Assembly: GCF_965662505.1 (NCBI RefSeq)
Contig: NZ_CBFIHX010000002.1
Location: forward strand, 3,500-67,499
Direction of reading: 5' to 3'
Length of the DNA: 64,000 nucleotides
Origin: Pseudomaricurvus sp965662505
Lineage (GTDB): Bacteria; Pseudomonadota; Gammaproteobacteria; Pseudomonadales; Cellvibrionaceae
Numbering within the stretch: position 1 is the stretch's first letter; every line of letters starts with the position of its first letter. The notes below the pieces were generated by a model. It was not told the DNA's origin, did no database searches, and saw only the letters and a list, made by a program, of their open reading frames with translations. Below are positions 16,861 through 25,709 of this stretch, in pieces. Both the position numbers and the translations under genes were made by a program.

Positions 16861-18405
16861 TCAGACCAATCGCTTACGCTCGTTGGACGCGGGTATTCCT
16901 AAAGACTCCCGATACTTGGCGATGGTGCGTCTGGCCACCTTAATGCCCTGTTCGGCGAGTAATGTGGTGATTTTGCTATCACTTAACGGTTTTTGGGGGC
17001 TCTCAGCCGCCACCAGTTTTTTGATGATGGCACGGATTGCTGTGGATGAGCATTCGCCGCCTGAGTCAGTACTCACATGGCTTGAGAAGAAGTATTTCAG
17101 CTCAAAGATGCCCTGAGGCGTGTGCATGTACTTTTGAGTGGTGACCCGGGAAATGGTGGACTCGTGCATGCCGACAATTTCGGCCACGTCGTGCAGAACC
17201 AGCGGTTTCATGGCCTCGGCGCCATAATCGAGAAAGCCGCGCTGTTTTTCGACGATACAGGTAGAGACTTTCAGCAGGGTCTCGTTGCGGCTTTGCAAGC
17301 TCTTGAGGAACCAGCGGGCTTCCTGCAAGTTGTCGCGTAAGAAGGAGTTGTCACTGCTGGTGTCCGCCCGCTTGACCATTGAGGCGTAGGTATCATTGAT
17401 ACGCAATTTGGGTGCGATGTCGGGATTCAGATTCACAGTCCAGCGGTCATCCTGTTTGGTCACAAATACATCGGGTACTACGTACTCGGTCTCGCCACTG
17501 TAGATGCTGTCCCCTGGACGTGGATTCAGGCTCTGAATCAAAATGATGGCATCTCGCAGCTGGGCTTCCTTGAGTTTGGTTTTTCTCATCAGCTGCTTGT
17601 AATCGCGGCTGCCCAGCAACAATAAGTGGTCTTTGACTATGAGTTTAGCATCTTCCCGGCAGGGTGTAGTTTTTGGCAGTTGATTCAGCTGGATTAGCAG
17701 GCATTCGCTCAAATCCTGACTGGCGACCCCGGGAGGGTCAAACTGTTGCAGTCTGTGCAACACCGCAAAGACTTCGTCCAGTTCGAGCTCTTCCAGCTCG
17801 TCTACCAGGCTTTCATGGATTTCTTCGGCGTTCATGCTGAGCATGCCGGTGTCTTCAATAGCGTCAATAAACGCCATCGCTATGACTTGGTCCCGATCGG
17901 ACATGGGGGTCAGGTTGAGCTGCCACATCAGGTGCTGATGCAGGGATTCGTCGCTGCCGCGCCGGCTTTCGTAATCGTTGTCCTCGCTGTCGGGTGCTGA
18001 CAAGCCGCTGCCGGAAGGGCCTGACTGGTATACATCGTCCCAGCTGGTGTCTACCGGCAGGTCTTCCGGAATAGCGTCTCCCCAGTCGCCCTCGGGACTG
18101 TCATCGCTGTTTCTGTCGACGCCACTTTGCTCTTCCTGGGCGCTGGCGGTGGGTTCTGGTTCGCTGTCGGAATCTTTGGTGCTGCTCTGTTCGGGCTGAT
18201 CTTTGGGGGTGTTGATGCTCTCGTCGGGAGTGTCCGAACCGGCATTGTCGTCTTCGCCGACTTCCAGCATGGGGTTGGAGTCGAGCGCCTCCTGGATTTC
18301 GGCCTGAAGGTCGAGCGTCGACAGCTGCAGCAGGCGGATGGCTTGCTGCAGTTGGGGGGTCATGGTGAGTTGTTGACCCAGCTTGAGTTGTAACGACTGT
18401 TTCAT
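16861..18405 (-). CDS. rpoN: RNA polymerase sigma-54 factor
   Basis: Sigma-54 directs RNA polymerase to -24/-12 promoters that need AAA+ activators. The 514-residue protein shows region I (KLGQQLTMTPQLQQAIRLLQ at the N-terminus), an acidic region II (about 50-130), the core-binding domain, and the C-terminal RpoN box in ARRTIAKYRESLGI near the end. Length and order are standard. It lies 333 bp downstream of lptB; that gap carries a 9-bp inverted repeat. Confidence 0.97.
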   Translation of the reverse strand: MKQSLQLKLGQQLTMTPQLQQAIRLLQLSTLDLQAEIQEALDSNPMLEVGEDDNAGSDTPDESINTPKDQPEQSSTKDSDSEPEPTASAQEEQSGVDRNSDDSPEGDWGDAIPEDLPVDTSWDDVYQSGPSGSGLSAPDSEDNDYESRRGSDESLHQHLMWQLNLTPMSDRDQVIAMAFIDAIEDTGMLSMNAEEIHESLVDELEELELDEVFAVLHRLQQFDPPGVASQDLSECLLIQLNQLPKTTPCREDAKLIVKDHLLLLGSRDYKQLMRKTKLKEAQLRDAIILIQSLNPRPGDSIYSGETEYVVPDVFVTKQDDRWTVNLNPDIAPKLRINDTYASMVKRADTSSDNSFLRDNLQEARWFLKSLQSRNETLLKVSTCIVEKQRGFLDYGAEAMKPLVLHDVAEIVGMHESTISRVTTQKYMHTPQGIFELKYFFSSHVSTDSGGECSSTAIRAIIKKLVAAESPQKPLSDSKITTLLAEQGIKVARRTIAKYRESLGIPASNERKRLV

Positions 18406-18738
18406 GTATGGCTACGGCTACTGAGGAATTCTTTCTCTGCTCTGCCGCAATGTCAGCGAGTGTGGAGCTGTGTGATGTGTGCGGCAGAATCCATTCTTGC
18501 GACGATCAGACTCGATTGAAATGATCGTGTTGGTGAGCAAGTGTAGCCAGAGTAACCGAGGAGAACAACTTAAACAAGCAAGTTTTATGCCTGTTTCTTG
18601 CCTGCTTGGGAGGAAATGCGAATGTTGGGAGCGGGTGGCTGCGTTGTGGTCGATCTTAGTTGGACGCGCTGTCCAAGCTGTTTGCCAGAGGCCACAATTT
18701 TGTGTGTGGGGTCACACTTTTAGCCCTGAGAAAACACA
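18406..18738. promoter_or_regulatory. lptB-rpoN intergenic region with 9-bp inverted repeat
   Basis: A 333-bp gap without a convincing gene. TCTGCCGCA (18441-18449) and TGCGGCAGA (18480-18488) form a perfect 9-bp inverted repeat with a 30-nt spacer just upstream of the rpoN start (18405). It could be an operator or a leader hairpin in the rpoN transcript. I see no recognisable -24/-12 promoter. Confidence 0.5.
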
Positions 18739-19464
18739 CTATAAGCTGAATTGGTGCCCGAGGTAAACCTCTCTGACCTGCGTGTTGCCTAGAACGGTTT
18801 CCGGCGTGCCTTCGGCAATAATGTGGCCTTCGCTGACGATGTAGGCTTTCTCGCAAATATCGAGGGTTTCGCGAACGTTGTGATCAGTAATCAAAACGCC
18901 AATCCCGCGATCTTTCAGGTGCTGAATAATGTGCTTGATGTCGTTGACGGAAATGGGGTCGACGCCAGCAAATGGTTCATCCAGCCGGATGAATTCCGGG
19001 TCGGTGGCCAGTGCGCGAGCGATTTCGACCCGGCGACGCTCACCACCGGACAGCGCCATGCCGAGGCTATTCTGGATATGGCTGATGTGAAACTCTCGCA
19101 ACAACTGATCGAGTTTGTCCTGGCGCTGTTTGCGGTTCAGGTCCTTGCGGGTTTCCAGAATACTGAGAATGTTGTCGTTGACCGTCAGCTTGCGGAATAC
19201 GGAGGCTTCCTGTGGCAGGTAGCCGATGCCCGCTCGTGCCCGTCCGTGCATGGAAAGGTGCGTCAGGTTCTTTTGATCAATAGTGACCTTGCCCTGATCG
19301 GCATCCACCAGCCCGGCAATCATGTAAAAGCAAGTGGTCTTGCCCGCCCCGTTGGGACCCAGCAGGCCGACAATCTGGCCACTGCTGACCGACAGGGAAA
19401 CGTCGATAACGACACGGCGGCTTTTGTAGCTCTTGGCGAGGTTCAGGGCGTTGAGTGTGGGCAT
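18739..19464 (-). CDS. lptB: LPS export ABC transporter ATPase LptB
   Basis: LptB powers extraction of lipopolysaccharide from the inner membrane together with LptFG. The 241-residue protein has Walker A (GPNGAGKTT near residue 36), signature LSGGERRR near 139 and a Walker B/D-loop region ending DEPFAGVDP. The residue two before the Walker B aspartate is Arg (FIRLDEP), where LptB proteins I know have Leu; this may be harmless. It follows lptA and lptC on the same strand, the standard transenvelope export operon. Confidence 0.96.
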   Translation of the reverse strand: MPTLNALNLAKSYKSRRVVIDVSLSVSSGQIVGLLGPNGAGKTTCFYMIAGLVDADQGKVTIDQKNLTHLSMHGRARAGIGYLPQEASVFRKLTVNDNILSILETRKDLNRKQRQDKLDQLLREFHISHIQNSLGMALSGGERRRVEIARALATDPEFIRLDEPFAGVDPISVNDIKHIIQHLKDRGIGVLITDHNVRETLDICEKAYIVSEGHIIAEGTPETVLGNTQVREVYLGHQFSL

Positions 19465-19527
19465 GGCGTTGGTCTTGTCCTTAAATCCGGCGCTGGGCAG
19501 TGTGGCGGTGCGGTGGCGCTTTAACTG

Positions 19528-20052
19528 TTAGGGATTGCGCTCACTTTTGGGAGGAATCGTCATGTGAATGCGGTCTGGGTTGGTGGTGCTTTTGTTGCCC
19601 TGAGCTTTCACCACAGAAGATTTCATGTCGTAATCAATCTTTTTGCCGGTCAGGGTGGTGCCATCGCCCTGACGCAGCGAGGCGTTTTCGCTGATGTGCA
19701 GCTTTTCGGTGTCCAGCAGGTATTCGATGGTTTTGCCTTTGGCGATCACCATTTCTTTGTCGGGCTCGGGGATTTGCTGGTAGTGGGCGCGATCACCGGT
19801 GGCGACAACCCGTGAAATCTCGTTGTTGATGCTGTAAATCACCACCTTGTCGGCTTTGATCCGCATGGTGCCCTGATCCATCTGTACCTCGCCGGTATAG
19901 GTAGTGATGCCCTTTTTTTCGTTGCGCTCGGCGGTGTCAGAGCTGATGTGTATCGGTTGCTCCCGGTCGCTTTCCAGTGCCAGAAGAGTGGAGCTGAACC
20001 CGCCCAGAGTCAGGGATAACAAAAGCGAAATGGCGAGTTTATTGCGGATCAT
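19528..20052 (-). CDS. lptA: Periplasmic LPS transport protein LptA
   Basis: LptA forms the beta-jellyroll bridge that carries LPS across the periplasm. The 174-residue product has a signal peptide (about 1-25, ending near LLA before LESDREQPI) and an OstA-type core with the QPIHISSDTAE and ITTYTGEVQMDQGTMRIKADKV segments. Its start overlaps the end of lptC by 14 bp, which suggests translational coupling; lptB follows after 63 bp. Confidence 0.94.
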   Translation of the reverse strand: MIRNKLAISLLLSLTLGGFSSTLLALESDREQPIHISSDTAERNEKKGITTYTGEVQMDQGTMRIKADKVVIYSINNEISRVVATGDRAHYQQIPEPDKEMVIAKGKTIEYLLDTEKLHISENASLRQGDGTTLTGKKIDYDMKSSVVKAQGNKSTTNPDRIHMTIPPKSERNP

Positions 20053-20626
20053 GTATGCCTCGGACGTTGGATAGCAATTTTATAGTGTCTGTTTTCAGGT
20101 ACGCTTCCATACCAACGGCATGGGTGGTGTTGCCGGGGCTGGTGATGATAACAGGTTTGTCAGTTTCGGCGTATTGCCTCTCTGGTTTTACGACCAGATA
20201 TGGCGTTGTGAGTTCCGAGGATTGGCCCAGAGTGTCGGTGCGAGTGATGTGCACATCTCCCCAAAGTTGAACCAGGTTGCCGTTGTTGCGGGCTTTTCCG
20301 GTATTCGACACGATGGTGGTGGGCGGCTTGTCCACTGAATACATTGTCAGCTTCGGGGCGGTGAGGTCGGCGTAGTCTTTGGCTGTGCGTCGCTTGGGGT
20401 TCTTTTGGTAGTAGCGGGTTTCAGACGCGACAAAAACCGAACTCAACTGGCCGTTCTCGTCAAAGCGACGACGAACGGCGTTGTGCACAATATTGCTCGG
20501 GTGTTTGGATGTTTTCGGAGTTTCGGGCTTCTGAGGCAGGAATGTCTCCGGTGGGGAATCCCAAAACACCAGAAACAGACAGGTCAACAAAATGATGAAA
20601 GCCGGGGCCAGCCAGTTTTTATTCAT
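20039..20626 (-). CDS. lptC: LPS export protein LptC
   Basis: A bitopic inner-membrane protein that hands LPS from LptB2FG to LptA. A single membrane helix (about residues 4-23) is followed by a periplasmic jellyroll with the VDKPPTTIVSNTGKARNNG and LWGDVHITRTD regions common in LptC. Length (195) is normal. It begins 11 bp after kdsD; in many relatives kdsC lies between these two genes but there is no room for it here. Confidence 0.92.
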   Translation of the reverse strand: MNKNWLAPAFIILLTCLFLVFWDSPPETFLPQKPETPKTSKHPSNIVHNAVRRRFDENGQLSSVFVASETRYYQKNPKRRTAKDYADLTAPKLTMYSVDKPPTTIVSNTGKARNNGNLVQLWGDVHITRTDTLGQSSELTTPYLVVKPERQYAETDKPVIITSPGNTTHAVGMEAYLKTDTIKLLSNVRGIHDPQ

Positions 20627-20637
20627 GATGAGGTTGC

Positions 20638-21633
20638 CTACATAACTCCGGCACGCAGTATGTCGTGCATGTGAATGACGCCGATGGGACGATGACCGTC
20701 GTCTTCAACAATCAGGGCGGTGATCTTGCGGCCTTCCATGATGCCCAGAGCTTCGGCGGCCAGCATGTTGTGGTGAACGGTTTTGGGATTTGCCGACATG
20801 ACCTGATCCATGGTGGCGGTGCTGAGGTCTGCCCCCTGGTCGACGCAGCGACGCAGGTCGCCATCGGTGAATACGCCCAGCAGGTGGCCGTCAGGATTGG
20901 TTACGGTCGTCATGCCGAAGCCTTTCTCGGTCATTTCTACCAGTGCCTGGCTGAGTGCTGTATCGGCACTGACTCGCGGCACTTCGCTGTCTTTGTGCAT
21001 GATGTCTTCCACTTTCAGCAGCAGTTTGCGCCCCAGCGCGCCGCCGGGGTGGGAAAAAGCAAAGTCTTCTGCGGTAAAGCCGCGAGCTTCCAGCAGGGCC
21101 ACCGCCAGGGCGTCGCCCATGGCCAGGGTTACCGTGGTGCTGGTGGTTGGCGCCAGGTTCAGAGGGCAGGCCTCGCTCTCAATACTGATGTCCAGGTGGA
21201 CGTTGGCGGCCAGCGCCAGTGGCGAGTCGGCTTTGCCCGCCATGCTGATCAGTGGGATCCCCATGCGCTTGAGCATCGGCAAAAGCATTACGATTTCAGC
21301 GGAGGAGCCGGAATTGGAAATGCCGATGACCACATCGTCACGGGTGATCATGCCCAGATCGCCGTGGCTGGCTTCGCCCGGGTGGACAAAGAAAGAGGGA
21401 GTTCCGGTGCTGGCCAGAGTGGCGGCGATCTTGTTGCCGATATGACCCGATTTGCCCATGCCGGTGACAATGGTTCTGCCCTTGCAGTTGAGGATCAGCT
21501 GGCAGGCATCCACAAAGGTCTGGTTTACACGACTTTTGAGGTCGGCGACGGCCTTGGCCTCAATGTCGATGGTGCGCTGACCGGCCTTGATGAGTTGGGC
21601 GGTGTCTGTCGGTGGTGTGTTGTTCTGGGTCAT
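20638..21633 (-). CDS. kdsD: D-arabinose 5-phosphate isomerase (KdsD type)
   Basis: This enzyme converts ribulose 5-phosphate to arabinose 5-phosphate, the first step of Kdo synthesis for LPS. The 331-residue protein has an SIS domain (about 40-180, with TGMGKSGHIGNKIAATLASTG and GISNSGSSAEI) and two C-terminal CBS domains (about 205-325). Position next to lptCAB and yrbG supports KdsD rather than GutQ or KpsF. The phosphatase gene kdsC that usually follows is missing. Confidence 0.94.
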   Translation of the reverse strand: MTQNNTPPTDTAQLIKAGQRTIDIEAKAVADLKSRVNQTFVDACQLILNCKGRTIVTGMGKSGHIGNKIAATLASTGTPSFFVHPGEASHGDLGMITRDDVVIGISNSGSSAEIVMLLPMLKRMGIPLISMAGKADSPLALAANVHLDISIESEACPLNLAPTTSTTVTLAMGDALAVALLEARGFTAEDFAFSHPGGALGRKLLLKVEDIMHKDSEVPRVSADTALSQALVEMTEKGFGMTTVTNPDGHLLGVFTDGDLRRCVDQGADLSTATMDQVMSANPKTVHHNMLAAEALGIMEGRKITALIVEDDGHRPIGVIHMHDILRAGVM

Positions 21634-21752
21634 AAGGCTATTCTAAGGGAATTTGAGTTTTTGCCGTTTGCAACAAGCCTATCGGCAAACGGCGTTTAAA
21701 GGAACCTCAGGCGGCAGCCATCGGGTTAGTATCCGTAGATGGCCGGCGAGGA

Positions 21753-22733
21753 TCAGCGGAACAGCACATAGAAATACAGGATGTAGCCCGCCAATAGCAG
21801 GGTCCCAATACGGCGCCCCAGGTAGGCGACTCCCTGACTGTTAGGGTGCCGGTTGCGTACCTTGTAATCAATAATGATAGCTGCCGCCAGCAGGAGCGTG
21901 ATGCCGCCCATGGCCATAAAGTCGCGACTGAAGACGTCGGTCTCCATGACGGGCGGGTGGATGATGCCCGGCAGTGACATGACGGCCAGGATGTTAAAGA
22001 TGTTGGAGCCTATAATGTTACCCAGGGCCATGTCGTGGTGGCCTTTGATGGCGCTCATGACCGAGGCGGCTAGCTCCGGGAGGCTGGTGCCAATGGCGAC
22101 AACGGTCAGACCAATGATCAGAGGGCTGACGCCGAAGTCGGTGGCGACAATTTGGGCGCCCCACACCAGCAGATCGGAGCTGGCAATCAGTACCCCAAGG
22201 CCGACCACAAACCAGAAGAAAGCGATGCCGGTCTTCATGTTGGGGATTTCGTCCTCGTCCACAACCTCTTCCGGGTGATCTTTCTTGCTACGAGTCATGA
22301 TGTATAGCAGAGGAATCAGGCCGCCAAGCAATAAGTAGCCCTCAAGAGGTGACAAGGTTGCGTCGTACAGCACAATGCCGGCAGCCACAGTGACCAACAG
22401 CAGAATCGGAATTTCCTGAGTCAGCAGGTGTTTCTGGATGGGCATAGGAGCGATCAGAGCTGTAATCGCCAAGACCATACCGATGTTTGCCAGGTTCGAC
22501 CCCAGGGCGTTACCAATGGCCAGCTCGCCACTGCCGTCCAGGGCTGCGTTGATGGAAACAACGATTTCCGGGGCAGAGGTTCCAAGGGAAACGATGGTGA
22601 GACCGATAATCAAACGGCTAACGCCAAAGTTACTGGCGATAGCGGCACTACCACCGACAAAGCGGTCGGCGCTCCAGATTAATCCGCCGAAGCCAACGAG
22701 TATGGCGATCCAGGCCAGCCACAGTTCTGACAT
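21753..22733 (-). CDS. yrbG: Calcium/sodium antiporter YrbG
   Basis: A 326-residue CaCA-family exchanger. Two inverted repeats are visible, each with the signature motif: GTSAPEIVVSINAAL near residue 52 and GTSLPELAASVMSAI near 212, each followed by a GNxxGSN segment. About ten membrane helices are expected. It is the upstream gene of the leftward kdsD-lpt cluster and in relatives is divergent from mlaFEDCB; here the divergent neighbour is mlaC alone. Confidence 0.93.
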   Translation of the reverse strand: MSELWLAWIAILVGFGGLIWSADRFVGGSAAIASNFGVSRLIIGLTIVSLGTSAPEIVVSINAALDGSGELAIGNALGSNLANIGMVLAITALIAPMPIQKHLLTQEIPILLLVTVAAGIVLYDATLSPLEGYLLLGGLIPLLYIMTRSKKDHPEEVVDEDEIPNMKTGIAFFWFVVGLGVLIASSDLLVWGAQIVATDFGVSPLIIGLTVVAIGTSLPELAASVMSAIKGHHDMALGNIIGSNIFNILAVMSLPGIIHPPVMETDVFSRDFMAMGGITLLLAAAIIIDYKVRNRHPNSQGVAYLGRRIGTLLLAGYILYFYVLFR

Positions 22734-23042
22734 TGATGTTCCTTAGTAATCTGAGTGCAGTAATATAGGTGCAGGTCAAAGGTGGCAGATGGTATAGTGG
22801 CCTGCTTGGAATGTCAGCCGTAATGTGCATTTTTCTGGAAATTGCCGACCTTATCGCCTTTTGGGTTCCCTCGCTGTTAAACCTTTCCCTGTTTGGGGGT
22901 TCTAACGTCACGAGGAGCCTGTTTTAGAAGGGCTCCAGGTTTTAAAGCACCAGGCCAAAAAATGCTGGAATACCACGGTAGCGATGATCTGCCGACCATT
23001 AAGTACAAAATCAGGAAGAACTAATCAGGAGAGTCAGCTGAG
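22734..23042. promoter_or_regulatory. Divergent yrbG/mlaC intergenic region
   Basis: A 309-bp gap in which relatives have the start of mlaF. I find no remnant of mlaF, mlaE or mlaD in any frame. A 20-codon open frame from ATG 22962 to TAA 23022 (MLEYHGSDDLPTIKYKIRKN) ends 18 bp before the mlaC start. It resembles nothing I know and may be a leader peptide or chance. Confidence 0.45.
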
Positions 23043-23732
23043 ATGGGACAACAAGTAATGTGTAAGCCACAAACAATTCACAAAAGAGTTGTTGCGCTGT
23101 TTGTCAGTGTTTTTTTCAGTGTGTTGTGGGCGCAAGCGCAAGCACAGGGCAGTTCACAAGCGAACTCCTCTGAAAACTATCCCGCTGACGGCCCCTACGC
23201 TCTGGTTGAGCAGGTGACCCGGGATATTTTGAATGTCGTAGAAGATCAGAAAGACTTGCTGGAGCAGGATCCAGAGGCTTTCTATAGTTCGGTTGGTGAG
23301 GTGCTTTCGCCGGTAGTTGCGTTTGATTATATCGCCCGGGGCGTGATGGGCAGCTATGCCAAACAGGCTAGCCCTGAGCAGCGGAAACGCTTCAGTAAGG
23401 TGTTTCGGGATAATCTGATCAGCACTTATGCCAAGGGTATGGCGGTGTATGGTCAGCAGAAAATTGTACTGGTTGAACCTGATCAGCCGGTGGGTGAGCA
23501 GCGCAAAGTGAGTGTTGTACAGAAGGTGCAAACCGAGGAAGCAGAACATACGGTCAACTACACTATGGGCAAGAGCAAACTGGATGACAGCTGGAAACTG
23601 CTCAATGTGACCATCAACGGGATTAATCTGGGCGTCACTTTCCGTTCACAGTTTTCCCAGGCTATGAGAAAAGACGGTGATCTGGATCAGGTCATCGATG
23701 GCTGGTCTGCCCAAGGTGCCGTAAAAGGCTGA
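23043..23732 (+). CDS. mlaC: MlaC/Ttg2D-family phospholipid-binding protein
   Basis: MlaC is the periplasmic shuttle that carries phospholipid between the outer-membrane MlaA complex and the inner-membrane MlaFEDB transporter. The 229-residue protein has a signal peptide (about 1-35, hydrophobic FVSVFFSVLWAQAQAQ). The Ttg2D core includes VVAFDYIARGVMGSY, SPEQRKRFSKVFRDNLISTYA and WKLLNVTINGINLG. AGGAGA stands 10 nt before ATG 23043, which fixes the start. The partner genes mlaF, mlaE, mlaD and mlaB are not beside it, so they must lie elsewhere or be absent. Confidence 0.9.
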   Translation: MGQQVMCKPQTIHKRVVALFVSVFFSVLWAQAQAQGSSQANSSENYPADGPYALVEQVTRDILNVVEDQKDLLEQDPEAFYSSVGEVLSPVVAFDYIARGVMGSYAKQASPEQRKRFSKVFRDNLISTYAKGMAVYGQQKIVLVEPDQPVGEQRKVSVVQKVQTEEAEHTVNYTMGKSKLDDSWKLLNVTINGINLGVTFRSQFSQAMRKDGDLDQVIDGWSAQGAVKG

Positions 23733-24045
23733 GGTGGGCCGTCGCAGCTGTAAAGGTCCGTGCGACAAAGCTGAAGACTGGGGTGAAAAGTGAAGTGGTT
23801 GGCATGAGTTTCAACGGATTTTGCTTTTTGCTCTGACTCTAAGTGCGTGAGCAGGTCTTTTTCTTTACACTCCATTTTCTTTAAAATGCGGTGCCTTTTA
23901 ATTGGGGTGTCGTAGAGTCGAATTCGAATCCCCTGCAAATTCGTCGTGATCAGACAGGTCTGGCCGCCAGCCAGTTATGCGGCTCAAGCGGGGGACACAT
24001 GCCCAAATCGGGCATTTTTAGCCATTGAACAAACGAGGACAGGGT
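23733..24045. other. mlaC-ibaG intergenic region
   Basis: A 313-bp stretch where relatives carry mlaB (a STAS protein). No STAS-like frame is present. A stretch GAATTCGAATCCCC near 23918-23933 recalls a tRNA T-loop but no paired stems are found. A hairpin with T-run lies just before ibaG (see terminator at 23999). Confidence 0.5.
23999..24019 (+). terminator. Terminator-like hairpin upstream of ibaG
   Basis: ATGCCC (23999-24004), loop AAATC, GGGCAT (24010-24015), then four further T. The 6-bp stem is short. It would end transcripts from mlaC before the ibaG-murA unit. Confidence 0.55.
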
Positions 24046-24285
24046 ATGCAGCCTGAAGAAATCAAAGCCTTATTGGAACAGCAAATAGCCAGCAGCCAGG
24101 TTGAGGTGAGTGTCGATGGCAGTCACGTGAACCTGATTGTGGTCAGTACGGCGTTTGAGGGACTGAACCCGGTGAAAAAGCAGCAGCTGGTTTACGGAGC
24201 GCTGTCTGATCAGATCGCCAGTGGTGTTATTCATGCGGTCAACATGAAAACCTACACTCCGGAACAGTGGGCTGCGGCCCAGTAA
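24046..24285 (+). CDS. ibaG: BolA-family protein IbaG
   Basis: A small BolA-like protein (79 residues) that in relatives binds monothiol glutaredoxin and Fe-S clusters and responds to acid. The core VDGSHVNLIVVSTAFEGL and the signature VKKQQLVYGAL-IHAVNMKTYTPEQW identify the IbaG (YrbA) branch. The frame opens at ATG 24025, but ATG 24046 has a GAGGAC site at good spacing and gives the usual start, so it is preferred. It sits directly upstream of murA, the conserved neighbour. Confidence 0.92.
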   Translation: MQPEEIKALLEQQIASSQVEVSVDGSHVNLIVVSTAFEGLNPVKKQQLVYGALSDQIASGVIHAVNMKTYTPEQWAAAQ

Positions 24286-24367
24286 TCGGGTGGCAACAAG
24301 CCGTTTCCGGAGTTTTCGGACCGGTCTATTCAGATTCATTACTTTTGACAGATAAGCGACTCCATAC

Positions 24368-25630
24368 ATGGATAAATTAATCATCACAGGCGGACGTGAG
24401 CTGTCCGGCGAAGTTCGGATTTCCGGTTCGAAAAACTCAGGCTTGCCAATTTTGGCGGCGACTTTGCTGGCCGATTCGCCGGTGCATGTGTGCAACCTTC
24501 CGCATCTGAATGATATTACCACCATGCTGGCGCTGTTGCGCTGTATGGGGGTAGGGGTGACCATCGATGAAAAGATGTGTGTCGAGATCGACCCGACCAG
24601 TATTACCGATTACACCGCGCCCTACGATCTGGTGAAGACCATGCGCGCCTCGATTCTGGTGCTGGGGCCGATTTTGGCTCGTCATGGAGAGGCAAACGTC
24701 TCTTTCCCTGGTGGTTGTGCTATTGGTAGTCGCCCGGTAGATATCCATCTGCGCGGTCTCGAAGCCATGGGCGCAGAAATTGAGGTCGATGAAGGTTATA
24801 TTCGCGCCAAATCCAATGGCCGCCTCAAGGGTGCGCATATCTTTATGGATATGGTAACTGTGGGCGGTACTGAGAACCTGTTGATGGCGGCGGCGTTGGC
24901 CGAAGGCACCACGATTCTGGAGAACGCTGCGCGCGAACCGGAAGTGGTCGATCTGGCCAATTGTCTGGTGGCCATGGGCGCCGAGATTAGCGGTATTGGC
25001 ACCGATACCCTGACAATTAAAGGTGTCGAGCGACTGGAAGGCTGCACCTACTCGGTAATGCCGGATCGTATTGAAACGGGTACTTTCCTTACTGCGGCCG
25101 CTGCCGCTCGTGGTCGGGTACTGTTGAAAGATACCGATGCAAGCATTCTGGAAGCGGTACTGTTGAAGCTGGAAGAGGCGGGAGCCACGATCACCACCGG
25201 TCCCGACTGGATTGAGCTGGACATGAAGGGCAAGCGCCCCAAGGCGGTCAGTTTGAAAACCGCACCCTATCCGGCTTTCCCGACGGATATGCAGGCTCAG
25301 TTCACGGCGATGAACGCGGTCGCCGAAGGCACGGGAACCGTCATTGAGACCATTTTTGAGAACCGTCTGATTCAGATTCATGAGTTGAACCGGATGGGGG
25401 CCAACATCAAGCTGGAGGGCAATACCGCCATCGTCACCGGTGTTGAGAAGCTGAAAGGCGCACCCGTGATGGCTTCGGATTTGCGTGCCTCTGCCAGCTT
25501 GGTGATTGCCGGCATGGTGGCGGAAGGTGAAACCATCGTCGATCGCATTTATCATATCGACCGCGGGTACGAGTGTATCGAAGAGAAACTTCAGCAGCTG
25601 GGTGCCAATATTCGTCGGGTGCCCGGTTAA
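24368..25630 (+). CDS. murA: UDP-N-acetylglucosamine 1-carboxyvinyltransferase
   Basis: MurA transfers enolpyruvate from PEP to UDP-GlcNAc, the first committed step of peptidoglycan synthesis and the fosfomycin target. The 420-residue enzyme carries the catalytic Cys117 in FPGGCAIGSRPVD, so it is of the fosfomycin-sensitive type, and the substrate-binding SKNSGLPILAA motif at 21-31. It follows ibaG by 82 bp and precedes hisG, the usual gammaproteobacterial arrangement. Confidence 0.98.
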   Translation: MDKLIITGGRELSGEVRISGSKNSGLPILAATLLADSPVHVCNLPHLNDITTMLALLRCMGVGVTIDEKMCVEIDPTSITDYTAPYDLVKTMRASILVLGPILARHGEANVSFPGGCAIGSRPVDIHLRGLEAMGAEIEVDEGYIRAKSNGRLKGAHIFMDMVTVGGTENLLMAAALAEGTTILENAAREPEVVDLANCLVAMGAEISGIGTDTLTIKGVERLEGCTYSVMPDRIETGTFLTAAAAARGRVLLKDTDASILEAVLLKLEEAGATITTGPDWIELDMKGKRPKAVSLKTAPYPAFPTDMQAQFTAMNAVAEGTGTVIETIFENRLIQIHELNRMGANIKLEGNTAIVTGVEKLKGAPVMASDLRASASLVIAGMVAEGETIVDRIYHIDRGYECIEEKLQQLGANIRRVPG

Positions 25631-25709
25631 CCGAAAGCTGCTTTAAGTTATTAGAGCCTGATGGCTGTTGATGTCATCAGGGCCACTGAAAGAACGTAAG
25701 AATTGAGTT

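Noticed and set aside
20665..21699. 344-codon open frame opposite kdsD
   Set aside because: Shadow of kdsD on the other strand; His/Gly/Gln-rich composition without motifs.
23905..23945. Possible tRNA T-loop (TTCGAAT) between mlaC and ibaG
   Set aside because: The bases around it do not form a T-stem, acceptor stem or anticodon arm.
24437..25555. 372-codon open frame opposite murA
   Set aside because: Shadow of murA; no recognisable domain and no start signal.
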